Assembly: GCF_009192725.1 (NCBI RefSeq)
Contig: NZ_VOHR01000006.1
Location: 1 to 37,377 of the forward strand
Origin: Segeticoccus rhizosphaerae
Lineage (GTDB): Bacteria > Actinomycetota > Actinomycetes > Actinomycetales > Dermatophilaceae
Direction of reading: 5' to 3'
DNA: 37,377 nucleotides
Within the stretch, counting starts at the first letter, position 1; the number at the start of each line of letters is the position of its first letter. Under the pieces are notes generated by a model that saw nothing but the letters and a program-made list of their open reading frames with translations, did no database searches and was not told where the DNA came from. The position numbers and the translations under genes were made by a program. This document shows positions 17,187-24,448 of the stretch, piece after piece.

Positions 17187-17546
17187 AGCGCACCCGACGG
17201 GGCGGACGACCCGGTGCTGAAGGCCTTCGGTCAGTTCGTCAAGACGCAGCGGCAACTGGCCCGCGTCTCGCAACGGCACCTGGCCAGGCTGTCGGGCGTC
17301 TCCGACTCCTACCTCAGCCAGCTCGAGCGAGGACGCTACCGTCCTTCGGCACAGGTCGTCACGGCGCTCGCGGACGCGTTCGGGCTCGCGCCCAAGGCGC
17401 TCTACGCCAAGCTCGGGCTGCTGCCGGAGGACGACGACGCGACTCGGCCGGGGGTCGAGGAGGCGATCATCGACGACCCCCGTCTCGGGCAACCGCAGAA
17501 GGAGGCGCTGATCCGCGTCTACCGCTCCTACCTCGGGGACGACTGA
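17184..17546 (+). CDS. XRE family helix-turn-helix regulator
   Basis: DNA-binding protein of 120 residues. An HTH_3-type five-helix domain spans about 13-68 (QRQLARVSQRHLARLSGVS then SYLSQLERGRYRPSAQVVTAL). A C-terminal tail with DDPRLGQPQKEALIRVYRSY recalls a small actinobacterial XRE group that I associate with genes for heparin-binding-haemagglutinin or phasin-like proteins (from memory, moderate confidence). ATG 17184 is supported by the leaderless -10 at 17172. It is convergent with gentisate dioxygenase, 42 bp away. Target genes are unknown. Confidence 0.85.
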   Translation: MSAPDGADDPVLKAFGQFVKTQRQLARVSQRHLARLSGVSDSYLSQLERGRYRPSAQVVTALADAFGLAPKALYAKLGLLPEDDDATRPGVEEAIIDDPRLGQPQKEALIRVYRSYLGDD

Positions 17547-17581
17547 GCTGGGCTCCATCGTCGCGGCGCGGTCCCTCGGGC

Positions 17582-17602
17582 AGACGACTCAGGCGGTCGT
17601 CT
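17582..17602. terminator. Possible hairpin between XRE and gentisate dioxygenase ends
   Basis: AGACGAC (17582-17588) pairs with GTCGTCT (17596-17602) around a 7-base loop that contains the dioxygenase stop codon. There is no T-run, so any terminator role for these convergent genes is tentative. Confidence 0.25.
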
Positions 17603-18731
17603 CGACGCGGTGCAGACCGAGCTTCTCGAAGACCGGGGCGTCGCTGAACCGGAACAGGTCGAGGGCGCCGGAGTCGGAGTCGGACCCTCCTGCCTCGGAC
17701 TTCACCGACAGGCTGTGCCAGGACGGCACGACGAAGAGGTCACCGCGCGTGACGCTCCACGAGCTGTCTCCCACGGACACGACACCGGACCCGTCGAAGA
17801 CCTGGTAGACCGACGAGCCGACCTCGCGCGTGGGCGTGGTCTGCGTGCCGCGCGCGACCCGGTGCATCTCGGTGCGGATCGTGGGCAGCACGTCACCGGC
17901 GTCGGACGGGTTCGTGTAGCGGACCGCGGCGTGGCCGGGCTCCACCACGCCGGGGAATCCCTCGTGGTCCAGCTCGAGCTGGTCGGTCAGCGCGGCGTCG
18001 GTATCGGCCCACCGGTAGGCGAGCAGCGGACTGCCCTGTCGCGGACCGGGCTGTGACACCGGGCGCAGCCCCGGGTGTCCCCAGAGGCGTTGCGAGCGGG
18101 ACCGCTGCGGCGTGGTCTTCTCCGCGTCGCTGATCGCGTCGCGGCCGAACTCGAAGAACTGGCTCTCGTTCGCGTACTGGAACGGGATGTCCAGTCCGTC
18201 GATCCACGCCATCGGCCGGTCGGTCGCGTTGTGGTGCGCGTGCCAGTTCCAGCCCGCCTGGGGCAGGAAGTCGCCGCGGTTCATGGGGACCGGGTCGCGC
18301 CCGACGACCGTCCAGACGCCCTCACCCTCGACGACGAACCGGAAGGCGTTCTGGGTGTGCCGGTGCTCGGGGGCGTCCTCCCCGGGCATGAGGTACTGGA
18401 TGGCGGCCCAGAGGGTCGGCGTGGCGTAGGGCTTGCCGCCGAGGCCGGGGTTCGCCAGCGCGATCGCCCGACGCTCGCCTCCGCGTCCGACCGGCACGAG
18501 CTGTCCGGCCCGGTCCGCCAGCTCGAGCAGGTGCCGCCACCGCCACAGGTGCGGGCGTGCCTTGGACTGGGGGTGCAGCGGCATGAGGTCACCGATCTCG
18601 GTCCACAACGGCACGAGCAGCTCGCGCTCGAAACCGCGGTAGAGCTCCTCGAGCTCCGGTGTCGGCACCGGCTGGCCCGGGCCTTCCTCGGCGCGCAGCT
18701 GTACGGGCGAGGTGACGTTGCTGATGGACAT
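17589..18731 (-). CDS. Gentisate 1,2-dioxygenase
   Basis: Bicupin Fe(II) dioxygenase of 380 residues, opening the gentisate ring to maleylpyruvate. The first cupin (about 110-185) has the iron ligands His123 and His125 (PEHRHTQNAFRF) and His164 (WNWHAHHN). A second, degenerate cupin spans about 290-360 (SSVYQVFDGSGVVSVG, DLFVVPSWH). ATG 18731 has AGGAGG at eight bases. It is the missing ring-cleavage step between the 3-hydroxybenzoate hydroxylase and the isomerase encoded at 12140-14089, but lies outside that operon. A MarR gene is 119 bp upstream on the same strand. Its 119-bp leader shows TTCC-N7-GGAA (18826-18840) as a weak dyad. Confidence 0.93.
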   Translation of the reverse strand: MSISNVTSPVQLRAEEGPGQPVPTPELEELYRGFERELLVPLWTEIGDLMPLHPQSKARPHLWRWRHLLELADRAGQLVPVGRGGERRAIALANPGLGGKPYATPTLWAAIQYLMPGEDAPEHRHTQNAFRFVVEGEGVWTVVGRDPVPMNRGDFLPQAGWNWHAHHNATDRPMAWIDGLDIPFQYANESQFFEFGRDAISDAEKTTPQRSRSQRLWGHPGLRPVSQPGPRQGSPLLAYRWADTDAALTDQLELDHEGFPGVVEPGHAAVRYTNPSDAGDVLPTIRTEMHRVARGTQTTPTREVGSSVYQVFDGSGVVSVGDSSWSVTRGDLFVVPSWHSLSVKSEAGGSDSDSGALDLFRFSDAPVFEKLGLHRVETTA

Positions 18732-18850
18732 GCCGCAGACCTCCTGGGTGGCGCCGACGCCGCCGACGGCAGCGGGACGTGTGTCCCTCCACGGTAGGTC
18801 GGCCCCGAGAAATGGGATCGCAGTCTTCCGCAGAGAGGAAAGGACAGCGC

Positions 18851-19312
18851 TCAGTGGTACTTCGGGTCCGCCGCCTCGAGCATCTCGCCGAGCAGGGCGG
18901 CCAGCTCCTGACGCTGCTCGGCCCCGAGGTGGCGCAAAAGGGTGTCCATCGTCGTGTCCGCCAACGGACGGGCCTGTCGCAACAGCCGGCGTCCCGCGGA
19001 GGTGATCGCGATGATCCGCGTGCGGCGATCGCCGGGATCCTGCACCCGCTCCACGAGGTCTCGCCGCTCGAGGTCGTCCACGAGCACGACGACGGCGCTC
19101 GGGTCCAGGCCGAGATCGTCCACGACCCTGCGCTGGGGCACTCCGTCCCCCTCGGCGGCGAGCTTGAGGAGGACGTAGTGCCGGGAGCGCAGGCCGGTGT
19201 CGCGGAGGGCGTCGTTGGTGGCCCTCAGCGCAGTCGCCGAGGCACGAGCGAGCAGGAATCCGAGGTCGTCGGCCAGTGCCGCCGGCACGACAGAGAGGGC
19301 GGGTGAGGACAT
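18851..19312 (-). CDS. MarR family transcriptional regulator
   Basis: Winged-helix regulator of 153 residues. The recognition region is GDGVPQRRVVDDLGLDPSAVVVLVDDLERRDLVERVQDP, and the wing reads DRRTRIIAITSAGRRLL, as in MarR proteins. ATG 19312 has AGGAG at five bases, and TATAAT lies on the minus strand at 19356-19351. It is divergent from the SDR/amidohydrolase/MaoC/acyl-CoA dehydrogenase cluster and upstream of gentisate dioxygenase. It probably represses the divergent cluster and itself in the absence of an aromatic acid or CoA-ester ligand (inference from family and operator position). Confidence 0.9.
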   Translation of the reverse strand: MSSPALSVVPAALADDLGFLLARASATALRATNDALRDTGLRSRHYVLLKLAAEGDGVPQRRVVDDLGLDPSAVVVLVDDLERRDLVERVQDPGDRRTRIIAITSAGRRLLRQARPLADTTMDTLLRHLGAEQRQELAALLGEMLEAADPKYH

Positions 19313-19328
19313 CGGCGCTCCTAGGTTG

Positions 19329-19358
19329 TTGACTTCATCAATGATAGTGAATTATAAC
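19329..19358. promoter_or_regulatory. Divergent promoter with probable MarR operator
   Basis: On the plus strand TTGACT (19329-19334) and TATAAC (19353-19358) form a strong promoter with an 18-bp spacer for the SDR cluster. On the minus strand TATAAT (19356-19351) serves the MarR gene, so the two -10 elements overlap. Between -35 and -10 lies an imperfect 18-bp palindrome, TTCA-N10-TGAA (19334-19351), with the short dyad ATCA-A-TGAT (19337-19345) inside it. A MarR dimer here would block both promoters. Confidence 0.6.
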
Positions 19359-19402
19359 GAGTGCACCATTGCAAGAGCAGACATCGACGCGAGGAGAATC
19401 CG

Positions 19403-20320
19403 ATGGACCTGACCGGCAAGGTGGCGATCGTCACCGGGAGCGGCCGTGGCCTGGGCCTGGCCTACGCCAGGAGGCTGGCCGGATCCGGCGCGGCCGTCGT
19501 GGTCAACGACGTCGACGCCGAGGTGGCAGAGGCTGCCGTGGAGGCCATCCGACGGGACGGCGGCAAGGCCTCGGCGGTCACTGCGGCGGTGGGGGACTCC
19601 GAGGTCGCGCAGGCCCTGGTGGACCACGCCGTGGAGACGTTCGGCCGGCTGGACGTGCTGGTGTCGAACGCAGGGGTCCTGCGGGACAAGGTGCTCTGGA
19701 AGATGACCGACGAGGACTTCGACCTGGTGACCCGCGTGCACCTGCGCGGCACCTTCACCTGTGCCCGCGCTGCCGTCGTGCAGATGAAGGAGCAGGGGGA
19801 GGGCGGCCGGATCATCCTCATCGGCTCGCCGGCCGGGCAGTACGGCAACTTCGGTCAGACCAACTACTCGGCGGCCAAGGCCGGGATCGTCGGCTTCGCC
19901 CGCACCTGGGCCATGGAGCTCGCCCGTGACCGGATCACCGCCAACGCGGTCGTCCCGGTCGCCGCGACCGCCATGACGGCGACCGTCCCCTTCCTCAAGC
20001 CGTATGTCGAGGCGCTGGCAGCCGGCGAGCCGTTGCCACCGTTCGCGCGCCGGGAACTGGCCTTCGGCTCACCGGAGGACGTCGCCGGGCTGGTCGCCTT
20101 CCTGGCCTCCGACGACGCGGCGGACGTGACCGGGCAGGCCGTCGGCATCGGCGGCGACCGGTTGTCGCTCTACTCCCACCCCGAACAGATCGTGCAGGAG
20201 TACCACGCCGGCGGTTGGGACGCCGACGACATCGCGAAGGTGTGGCCGGGCGCGTTCGCCCCGCACCTGCAGACCGTCGGCGAGCAGCTGCCCGAAGACC
20301 CCGCGCAGAAGGAGGGCTGA
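19403..20320 (+). CDS. SDR family oxidoreductase, hydroxyacyl-CoA dehydrogenase-like
   Basis: Short-chain dehydrogenase of 305 residues. Cofactor motif TGSGRGLG (11-18), Asp36 after beta2 (NDVDAE) favouring NAD, NAG (89-91), and the catalytic Ser142, Tyr155 and Lys159. The TGxGxGLGxAYA form and the extended C-terminus (about 60 residues beyond the core) resemble the dehydrogenase part of peroxisomal-type multifunctional enzyme 2, so the substrate may be a 3-hydroxyacyl-CoA. ATG 19403 follows GAGGAG at six bases. First gene of a cluster under the MarR-controlled promoter; the amidohydrolase start is 4 bp beyond its stop. Confidence 0.85.
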   Translation: MDLTGKVAIVTGSGRGLGLAYARRLAGSGAAVVVNDVDAEVAEAAVEAIRRDGGKASAVTAAVGDSEVAQALVDHAVETFGRLDVLVSNAGVLRDKVLWKMTDEDFDLVTRVHLRGTFTCARAAVVQMKEQGEGGRIILIGSPAGQYGNFGQTNYSAAKAGIVGFARTWAMELARDRITANAVVPVAATAMTATVPFLKPYVEALAAGEPLPPFARRELAFGSPEDVAGLVAFLASDDAADVTGQAVGIGGDRLSLYSHPEQIVQEYHAGGWDADDIAKVWPGAFAPHLQTVGEQLPEDPAQKEG

Positions 20321-20324
20321 CCAC

Positions 20325-21194
20325 ATGAGCCTCGACCTGGAGAACCTCGTCGCGATCGACACGCACGTCCACGTCGAGATCGATGACCACGGGCACACGG
20401 CGTTGCCCCAGCCCTTCCTGGACGCCTCGGCCAAGTACTTCAAGGCGGGGGAGCGGACGCCGACGATCGACCAGATCGCCGAGAAGTACCGCGAGCGCCG
20501 GATCGCCGCGGTGATCTTCACGGTCGACGCCGAGAAGGCACTGGGACACGGCCGGATCTCCAACGAGGAGGTCGCCGCCGGCGCGGCCCGGCACCCCGAC
20601 GTGCTGATCCCGTTCGGCAGCATCGACCCGGCCAAGGGCGCCGACGGCGTCGCCGAGCTGGAGCGGCTGGTGGCCGACCACGGTGTCCGCGGACTCAAGT
20701 TTCACCCGAGTCTGCAGGAGTTCGCGCCCAACGACGGCACGGCATACCCGCTGTTCGAGGCCCTGGCTGCCCGTGGACTGCCGGCCATCTTCCACACGGG
20801 CCAGACCGGCATCGGCGCCGGCATGCCCGGCGGCGGAGGCATCAAACTGCGCTTCTCCGACCCGATGCTGCTCGATGATGTCGCCGCCGACTTCCCGGAG
20901 CTGACCATCATCATGGCGCACCCGTCGGTGCCGTGGCAGAGCGAGGCGATCTCGGTCGCGACGCACAAGCCCAACGTGGCCATCGACCTGTCCGGGTGGT
21001 CGCCCAAGTATTTTCCCCAGGAGCTGGTCCGTGCCATCAACGGGCCGCTGCGCAGCAAGGTCCTCTTCGGCTCCGACTATCCCGTGATCGACCCCGACCG
21101 CTGGCTGGCCGACTTCGACAAGCTCGAGATCAAGCCCGAGGTCAAGCCGAAGGTCCTCAAGGAGAACGCGATCCGCGTCCTGCGCCTGCCCTGA
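20325..21194 (+). CDS. Amidohydrolase-related metal enzyme (amidohydrolase_2 family)
   Basis: TIM-barrel metal-dependent hydrolase or decarboxylase of 289 residues. Metal and active-site residues are visible: His14-x-His16 (DTHVHVE), His127 (KFHPSLQ), His157 (FHTG), His199 (MAHPS) and Asp251 (GSDYP). This family includes ACMS decarboxylase, gamma-resorcylate decarboxylase, 4-oxalomesaconate hydratase and pyrone-dicarboxylate lactonase, so C-C bond cleavage, decarboxylation, hydration or lactone hydrolysis are all possible. ATG 20325 follows AAGGAGGG. It lies between an SDR and a MaoC hydratase, which suggests that it handles a CoA-ester or ring-fission intermediate. Confidence 0.85.
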   Translation: MSLDLENLVAIDTHVHVEIDDHGHTALPQPFLDASAKYFKAGERTPTIDQIAEKYRERRIAAVIFTVDAEKALGHGRISNEEVAAGAARHPDVLIPFGSIDPAKGADGVAELERLVADHGVRGLKFHPSLQEFAPNDGTAYPLFEALAARGLPAIFHTGQTGIGAGMPGGGGIKLRFSDPMLLDDVAADFPELTIIMAHPSVPWQSEAISVATHKPNVAIDLSGWSPKYFPQELVRAINGPLRSKVLFGSDYPVIDPDRWLADFDKLEIKPEVKPKVLKENAIRVLRLP

Positions 21195-21234
21195 CGGCCT
21201 CCCCCCTGCTGCACCCACGATGAGAGGTACTGCC

Positions 21235-21690
21235 ATGCCCACGAACACGCAGTTCGCCGACCTGACCGACCTCGTCGGATCGGATCTTGGCGTCACGGAG
21301 TGGATGGAGGTCACTCAGGACCGCGTCAACACCTTCGCCGACGCCACCGACGACCCGCAGTGGATCCACGTCGATCCCGAGCGGGCCCGGAGCGGCCCCT
21401 TCGGCACCACGATCGCGCACGGCTACCTCACGCTGGCCCTGGTGATCCCGCTGTTCACCGAGCTGCTCGAGGTCGAGGGCGTCGGCACGAAGCTCAACTA
21501 CGGCCTGAACAAGGTGCGCTTCCCCGCTCCGGTGAAGGTCGGGTCGAGGATCCGCCTGGGCGCAGTCGTGCGCGAGGTCACCGAGGTGGGCGGTGGCGGC
21601 CGGCAGCTGACCTTCGACGCCACCGTGGAGATCGAGGGCTCCGAGAAGCCGGCCTGTGTGGCACAGCCGGTCTTCCGCTTCTACGCCTGA
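21235..21690 (+). CDS. MaoC-like (R)-specific enoyl-CoA hydratase
   Basis: Hot-dog-fold protein of 151 residues. The hydratase motif is ATDDPQWIHVDPERA with the catalytic pair Asp40/His45, followed by GPFGTTIAHGYLTLAL, as in NodN/MaoC-type hydratases. It should hydrate an enoyl-CoA to a 3-hydroxyacyl-CoA or run in reverse. ATG 21235 has AGAGGT seven bases upstream; an in-frame ATG at 21220 is less well placed. It sits between the amidohydrolase and the acyl-CoA dehydrogenase and would link the dehydrogenase product to the SDR substrate. Confidence 0.88.
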   Translation: MPTNTQFADLTDLVGSDLGVTEWMEVTQDRVNTFADATDDPQWIHVDPERARSGPFGTTIAHGYLTLALVIPLFTELLEVEGVGTKLNYGLNKVRFPAPVKVGSRIRLGAVVREVTEVGGGGRQLTFDATVEIEGSEKPACVAQPVFRFYA

Positions 21691-21752
21691 CGGCGCCGTG
21701 CCGGGCTGGAGCTCCCGCTCCAGCTCCCAGGACCAACCGACCAGGAGTGATC

Positions 21753-23579
21753 GTGACGCACTATCGCACCGACCGGAACCACAGCGAGTTTCTCCTCTTC
21801 GACGTGCTGGGGGTTGCGGACGCCTACGGCCGGGCGCCCTTCGAGGACGTGGACGTCGACGCCGCCAGGGACGTCCTCGAGCAGGCCGAGCGCTTCGCGA
21901 CCGAGCGGCTGGCGCCGAGCTTCGTCGTCGGGGATCGATGCCCACCGGTGCTCGACCCCGTCACCCATGAGGTCGCGATCCCGGGCGAGGTGGCGACTGC
22001 TCTGCGCGAGCACCTCGCGTCCGACTGGCTCGGGCTGGACCTTCCCCCGGGCAGGTGTGAGGTGCGGGTGCCCGCCTCCCTACGCTGGGCCGCCACGGAG
22101 TTCGCGATGGGTGCCAACCCGGCCGTCGGCATGTGCACCCAGCTGGTCCCGCAGGTGGTCCGCCTCCTCGACACCGCTGGTACGCCAGCCCAGCGCCGGC
22201 TCGCCGAGCTGATCCTCGAACGGCAGTGGACGGTCACCATGGTCCTGACCGAACCGGACGCCGGTTCGGACGTGGGCGCGGCCCGGACCCGGGCGTTCCC
22301 ACAGCCCGACGGCACCTGGCACCTCGAGGGCACCAAGCACTTCATCACGTGGGGCGAGCACGACGCGACCGACAACATCGTCCACCTCGTCCTGGCCCGG
22401 CCCGTCGGCGTCGAGGGCGCGGGCGGTCCGGGCAGCAGGGGCCTGTCGCTGTTTGTCGTGCCCGCGCACCACTACGACCCGGACACCGGTGAGGTCGGAC
22501 GGCGCAATGGCGTCATGGCCACAGGGCTCGAGCACAAGATGGGGGTGCGGGCCACACCGACGGTCGGACTCACCTTCGGCGACGGGGAACCAGCGGTGGG
22601 CACGCTCCTCGGTGACGAGCACCGTGGGCTGCGGCAGATGTTCGAGATCATCACCTACGTCCGTCTCCTGGTCGGCCTCAAGTCGGCCGCCGCGCTGTCC
22701 ACCGGTTACCTGGGCGCGCTCGAGCAGGCGCGCACGCGCGTGCAGGGCCGGCCGCTGATCACCTTCGATTCGGCGGGCCCGGAGCCGGTCCCGATCGTCG
22801 AGCATCCGGACGTGCGTCGATCGCTGATGTCCCAACGGGCCTTCGCCGAGGGTGCCCGCGCGCTGGTGCTGTACACCGCAACCCTCTTCGACCGGATGGA
22901 GGTGGCCGAGGCGTCGGGTATCCCGGACGATGTCGCCGTCGTGCGCCACCGCCTGCTGCTGCCCGTGGTCAAGACGTGGTGTGCGGAGACCGCCTGGCAG
23001 GTGCTCGGGTCGGAGTGCCTGCAAGTGTTCGGGGGCTCCGGGTTCCTCGAGGACCACCCGCTCGAGCAATACGTCCGTGACACGAAGATCGACAGCATCT
23101 ACGAGGGGACGAGCGGCATCCAGTCCATGGACCTGCTGCAGCGGCGGGTGGCCCCCGACCGGGGCAAGGCGCTGGGCGAGCTGCTCGCCGAGGTCACCGC
23201 CCTCGCCGACTCGCTCGCCGACAGCGGGGCCCTCCAGATGGAGGCCGGGTTGCTGCGGGACAGCGCCGACGACGTCACGCGGATGGCCGGGTTGAGCCTG
23301 GACCGTGCGCACTCGGATCCGCAGGTGGCCGCACTGGGCGCCCGGGCGCTGCTGCTGGCCGTGGGCGACGTCGTGGTGGGCTGGCTGTTGCTGCGCTCTG
23401 CCGTGGTCGCGGACGAAAGGTGCGCCGCCGCAGGAGAGCCCGCCGACGGGGATCTCGCGGGTCGCGCCGCCGCCGCCCGGTGGTATGCCCGTCAGGTGCT
23501 CCCGAGGACGTCCGCCGCGCTGCGCTCGCTGCGACTCCTGGACAGTGAGGTGATGGACCTCCCTGCCGGGAGGCGGTGA
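21753..23579 (+). CDS. Acyl-CoA dehydrogenase, long (FadE5-like) type
   Basis: FAD-dependent acyl-CoA dehydrogenase of 608 residues, in the long class with an extra C-terminal helical domain. Visible segments are MVLTEPDAGSDVGAARTRA (FAD/substrate loop), GTKHFITWGEHD, LEHKMGVRATPT, QVFGGSGFLEDHPLEQYVRDTKI, and IYEGTSGIQ near residues 449-457. GTG 21753 has AGGAG five bases upstream; the much longer open frame before it is non-coding shadow. It oxidises an acyl-CoA to the enoyl-CoA that the upstream MaoC protein would hydrate. The C-terminal domain (about 480-608) recalls members acting on long-chain or unusual acyl groups. Confidence 0.9.
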   Translation: MTHYRTDRNHSEFLLFDVLGVADAYGRAPFEDVDVDAARDVLEQAERFATERLAPSFVVGDRCPPVLDPVTHEVAIPGEVATALREHLASDWLGLDLPPGRCEVRVPASLRWAATEFAMGANPAVGMCTQLVPQVVRLLDTAGTPAQRRLAELILERQWTVTMVLTEPDAGSDVGAARTRAFPQPDGTWHLEGTKHFITWGEHDATDNIVHLVLARPVGVEGAGGPGSRGLSLFVVPAHHYDPDTGEVGRRNGVMATGLEHKMGVRATPTVGLTFGDGEPAVGTLLGDEHRGLRQMFEIITYVRLLVGLKSAAALSTGYLGALEQARTRVQGRPLITFDSAGPEPVPIVEHPDVRRSLMSQRAFAEGARALVLYTATLFDRMEVAEASGIPDDVAVVRHRLLLPVVKTWCAETAWQVLGSECLQVFGGSGFLEDHPLEQYVRDTKIDSIYEGTSGIQSMDLLQRRVAPDRGKALGELLAEVTALADSLADSGALQMEAGLLRDSADDVTRMAGLSLDRAHSDPQVAALGARALLLAVGDVVVGWLLLRSAVVADERCAAAGEPADGDLAGRAAAARWYARQVLPRTSAALRSLRLLDSEVMDLPAGRR

Positions 23580-23598
23580 GACCCCCTGCCTCGGCGCA

Positions 23599-23609
23599 GG
23601 CACGGTGCC
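23599..23609. promoter_or_regulatory. Palindrome upstream of the second IclR gene
   Basis: GGCAC-G-GTGCC is a perfect 11-bp dyad 86 bp before the IclR start, next to CCTGC-N6-GCAGG (23585-23600). It could be an operator or a weak stem following the acyl-CoA dehydrogenase stop at 23579. Confidence 0.3.
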
Positions 23610-23694
23610 GGTCCCGGATCGCCCTCCCACAACCGTTCTCGGTGTGTCATCATCCCGGAAGGTGAGTTCCCCAGAGCGGAACGGAGGCCCCGAG

Positions 23695-24435
23695 GTGGCA
23701 TACCTGGAGTCGGTGGACAACGCCTTGCGGTTGCTGGTGCTCCTGGCCCGGCAGGGCGACGTCGGTGTCACGGCGGCCGCCTCCGAGCTGGGCGTCGCAC
23801 CGTCGACCGCACACCGGTTGTTGTCCACCCTGCGCTACCGGGGTTTCGCGGTGCAGGGGAGCGGCCGTGGATACCAGCCTGGTCCTGCGTTCGCGTCGCT
23901 GTCGGTCGGTGAGTCACGAGGGGGAGGCCTCGAGGCCGTGGTCCTGCCCCACCTCGAGCGCATCCGGGAGCAGCTGGACGAGACCTGTCACCTCATGGTC
24001 TGCTCCGGGCGGGAGGCGCGGATCCTCGCCACGGTCGAGGCCCGGCAACCCCTCCGCGTCGGGTCCCGCACCGGCGCCGTCTTTCCGGCGCACCTGGTCT
24101 CCGGTGGGGTTGTCGTGCTGGCGGGCTTGGGTGCGGCGGAGTTGGACGAGCTCTACCCGCCGGAAGGAGTGCCCGAGCTCGACCTCGATGCCGCCGGAGT
24201 CAAGCGACTGCACCGCGAGCTGCGGACGATCCACCAGCGCGGCTACGGGCTGAACGTCGGCCGCACGGAGCGTGGGATCGCGGGGATCGCGACGGCCCTG
24301 CGAGGGGCAGACGGTCGGGTCGTTGCCGCGATGTCCGTCTCGGTCCCCACCATCCGCTACTCGGCGGCGCGGGTCCGGGAGATCGTGCGGGTGCTGCACC
24401 TCGCCACAGACGCCGCCAACGCCGAGCTCCGGTGA
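23695..24435 (+). CDS. IclR family transcriptional regulator (second)
   Basis: Regulator of 246 residues. Winged HTH near 17-45 (GVTAAASELGVAPSTAHRLL), then the IclR effector domain (FPAHLVSGGVVVLAGLG, GYGLNVGRTERGIAGIATAL). GTG 23695 has GGAGG at seven bases and gives the N-terminus AYLESVDNALRLL, matching the other IclR protein's start. Earlier in-frame GTG codons (23605, 23644) lack ribosome sites. It closes the MarR-divergent catabolic cluster and probably regulates it or a nearby lipid gene. It is a diverged paralogue of the 15113 regulator. It converges with the first WS/DGAT gene, 13 bp away. Confidence 0.88.
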   Translation: MAYLESVDNALRLLVLLARQGDVGVTAAASELGVAPSTAHRLLSTLRYRGFAVQGSGRGYQPGPAFASLSVGESRGGGLEAVVLPHLERIREQLDETCHLMVCSGREARILATVEARQPLRVGSRTGAVFPAHLVSGGVVVLAGLGAAELDELYPPEGVPELDLDAAGVKRLHRELRTIHQRGYGLNVGRTERGIAGIATALRGADGRVVAAMSVSVPTIRYSAARVREIVRVLHLATDAANAELR

Positions 24436-24448
24436 GCACCTGTCGAAG

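Noticed and set aside
20325-21194. Amidohydrolase considered as part of the gentisate pathway
   Set aside because: The four gentisate enzymes are already complete elsewhere, and this gene is embedded in a CoA-ester cluster under a different promoter.
22080-23828. Open frame of 582 codons antisense to the acyl-CoA dehydrogenase
   Set aside because: No recognisable motifs, and it spans the intergenic region and the start of the second IclR gene.
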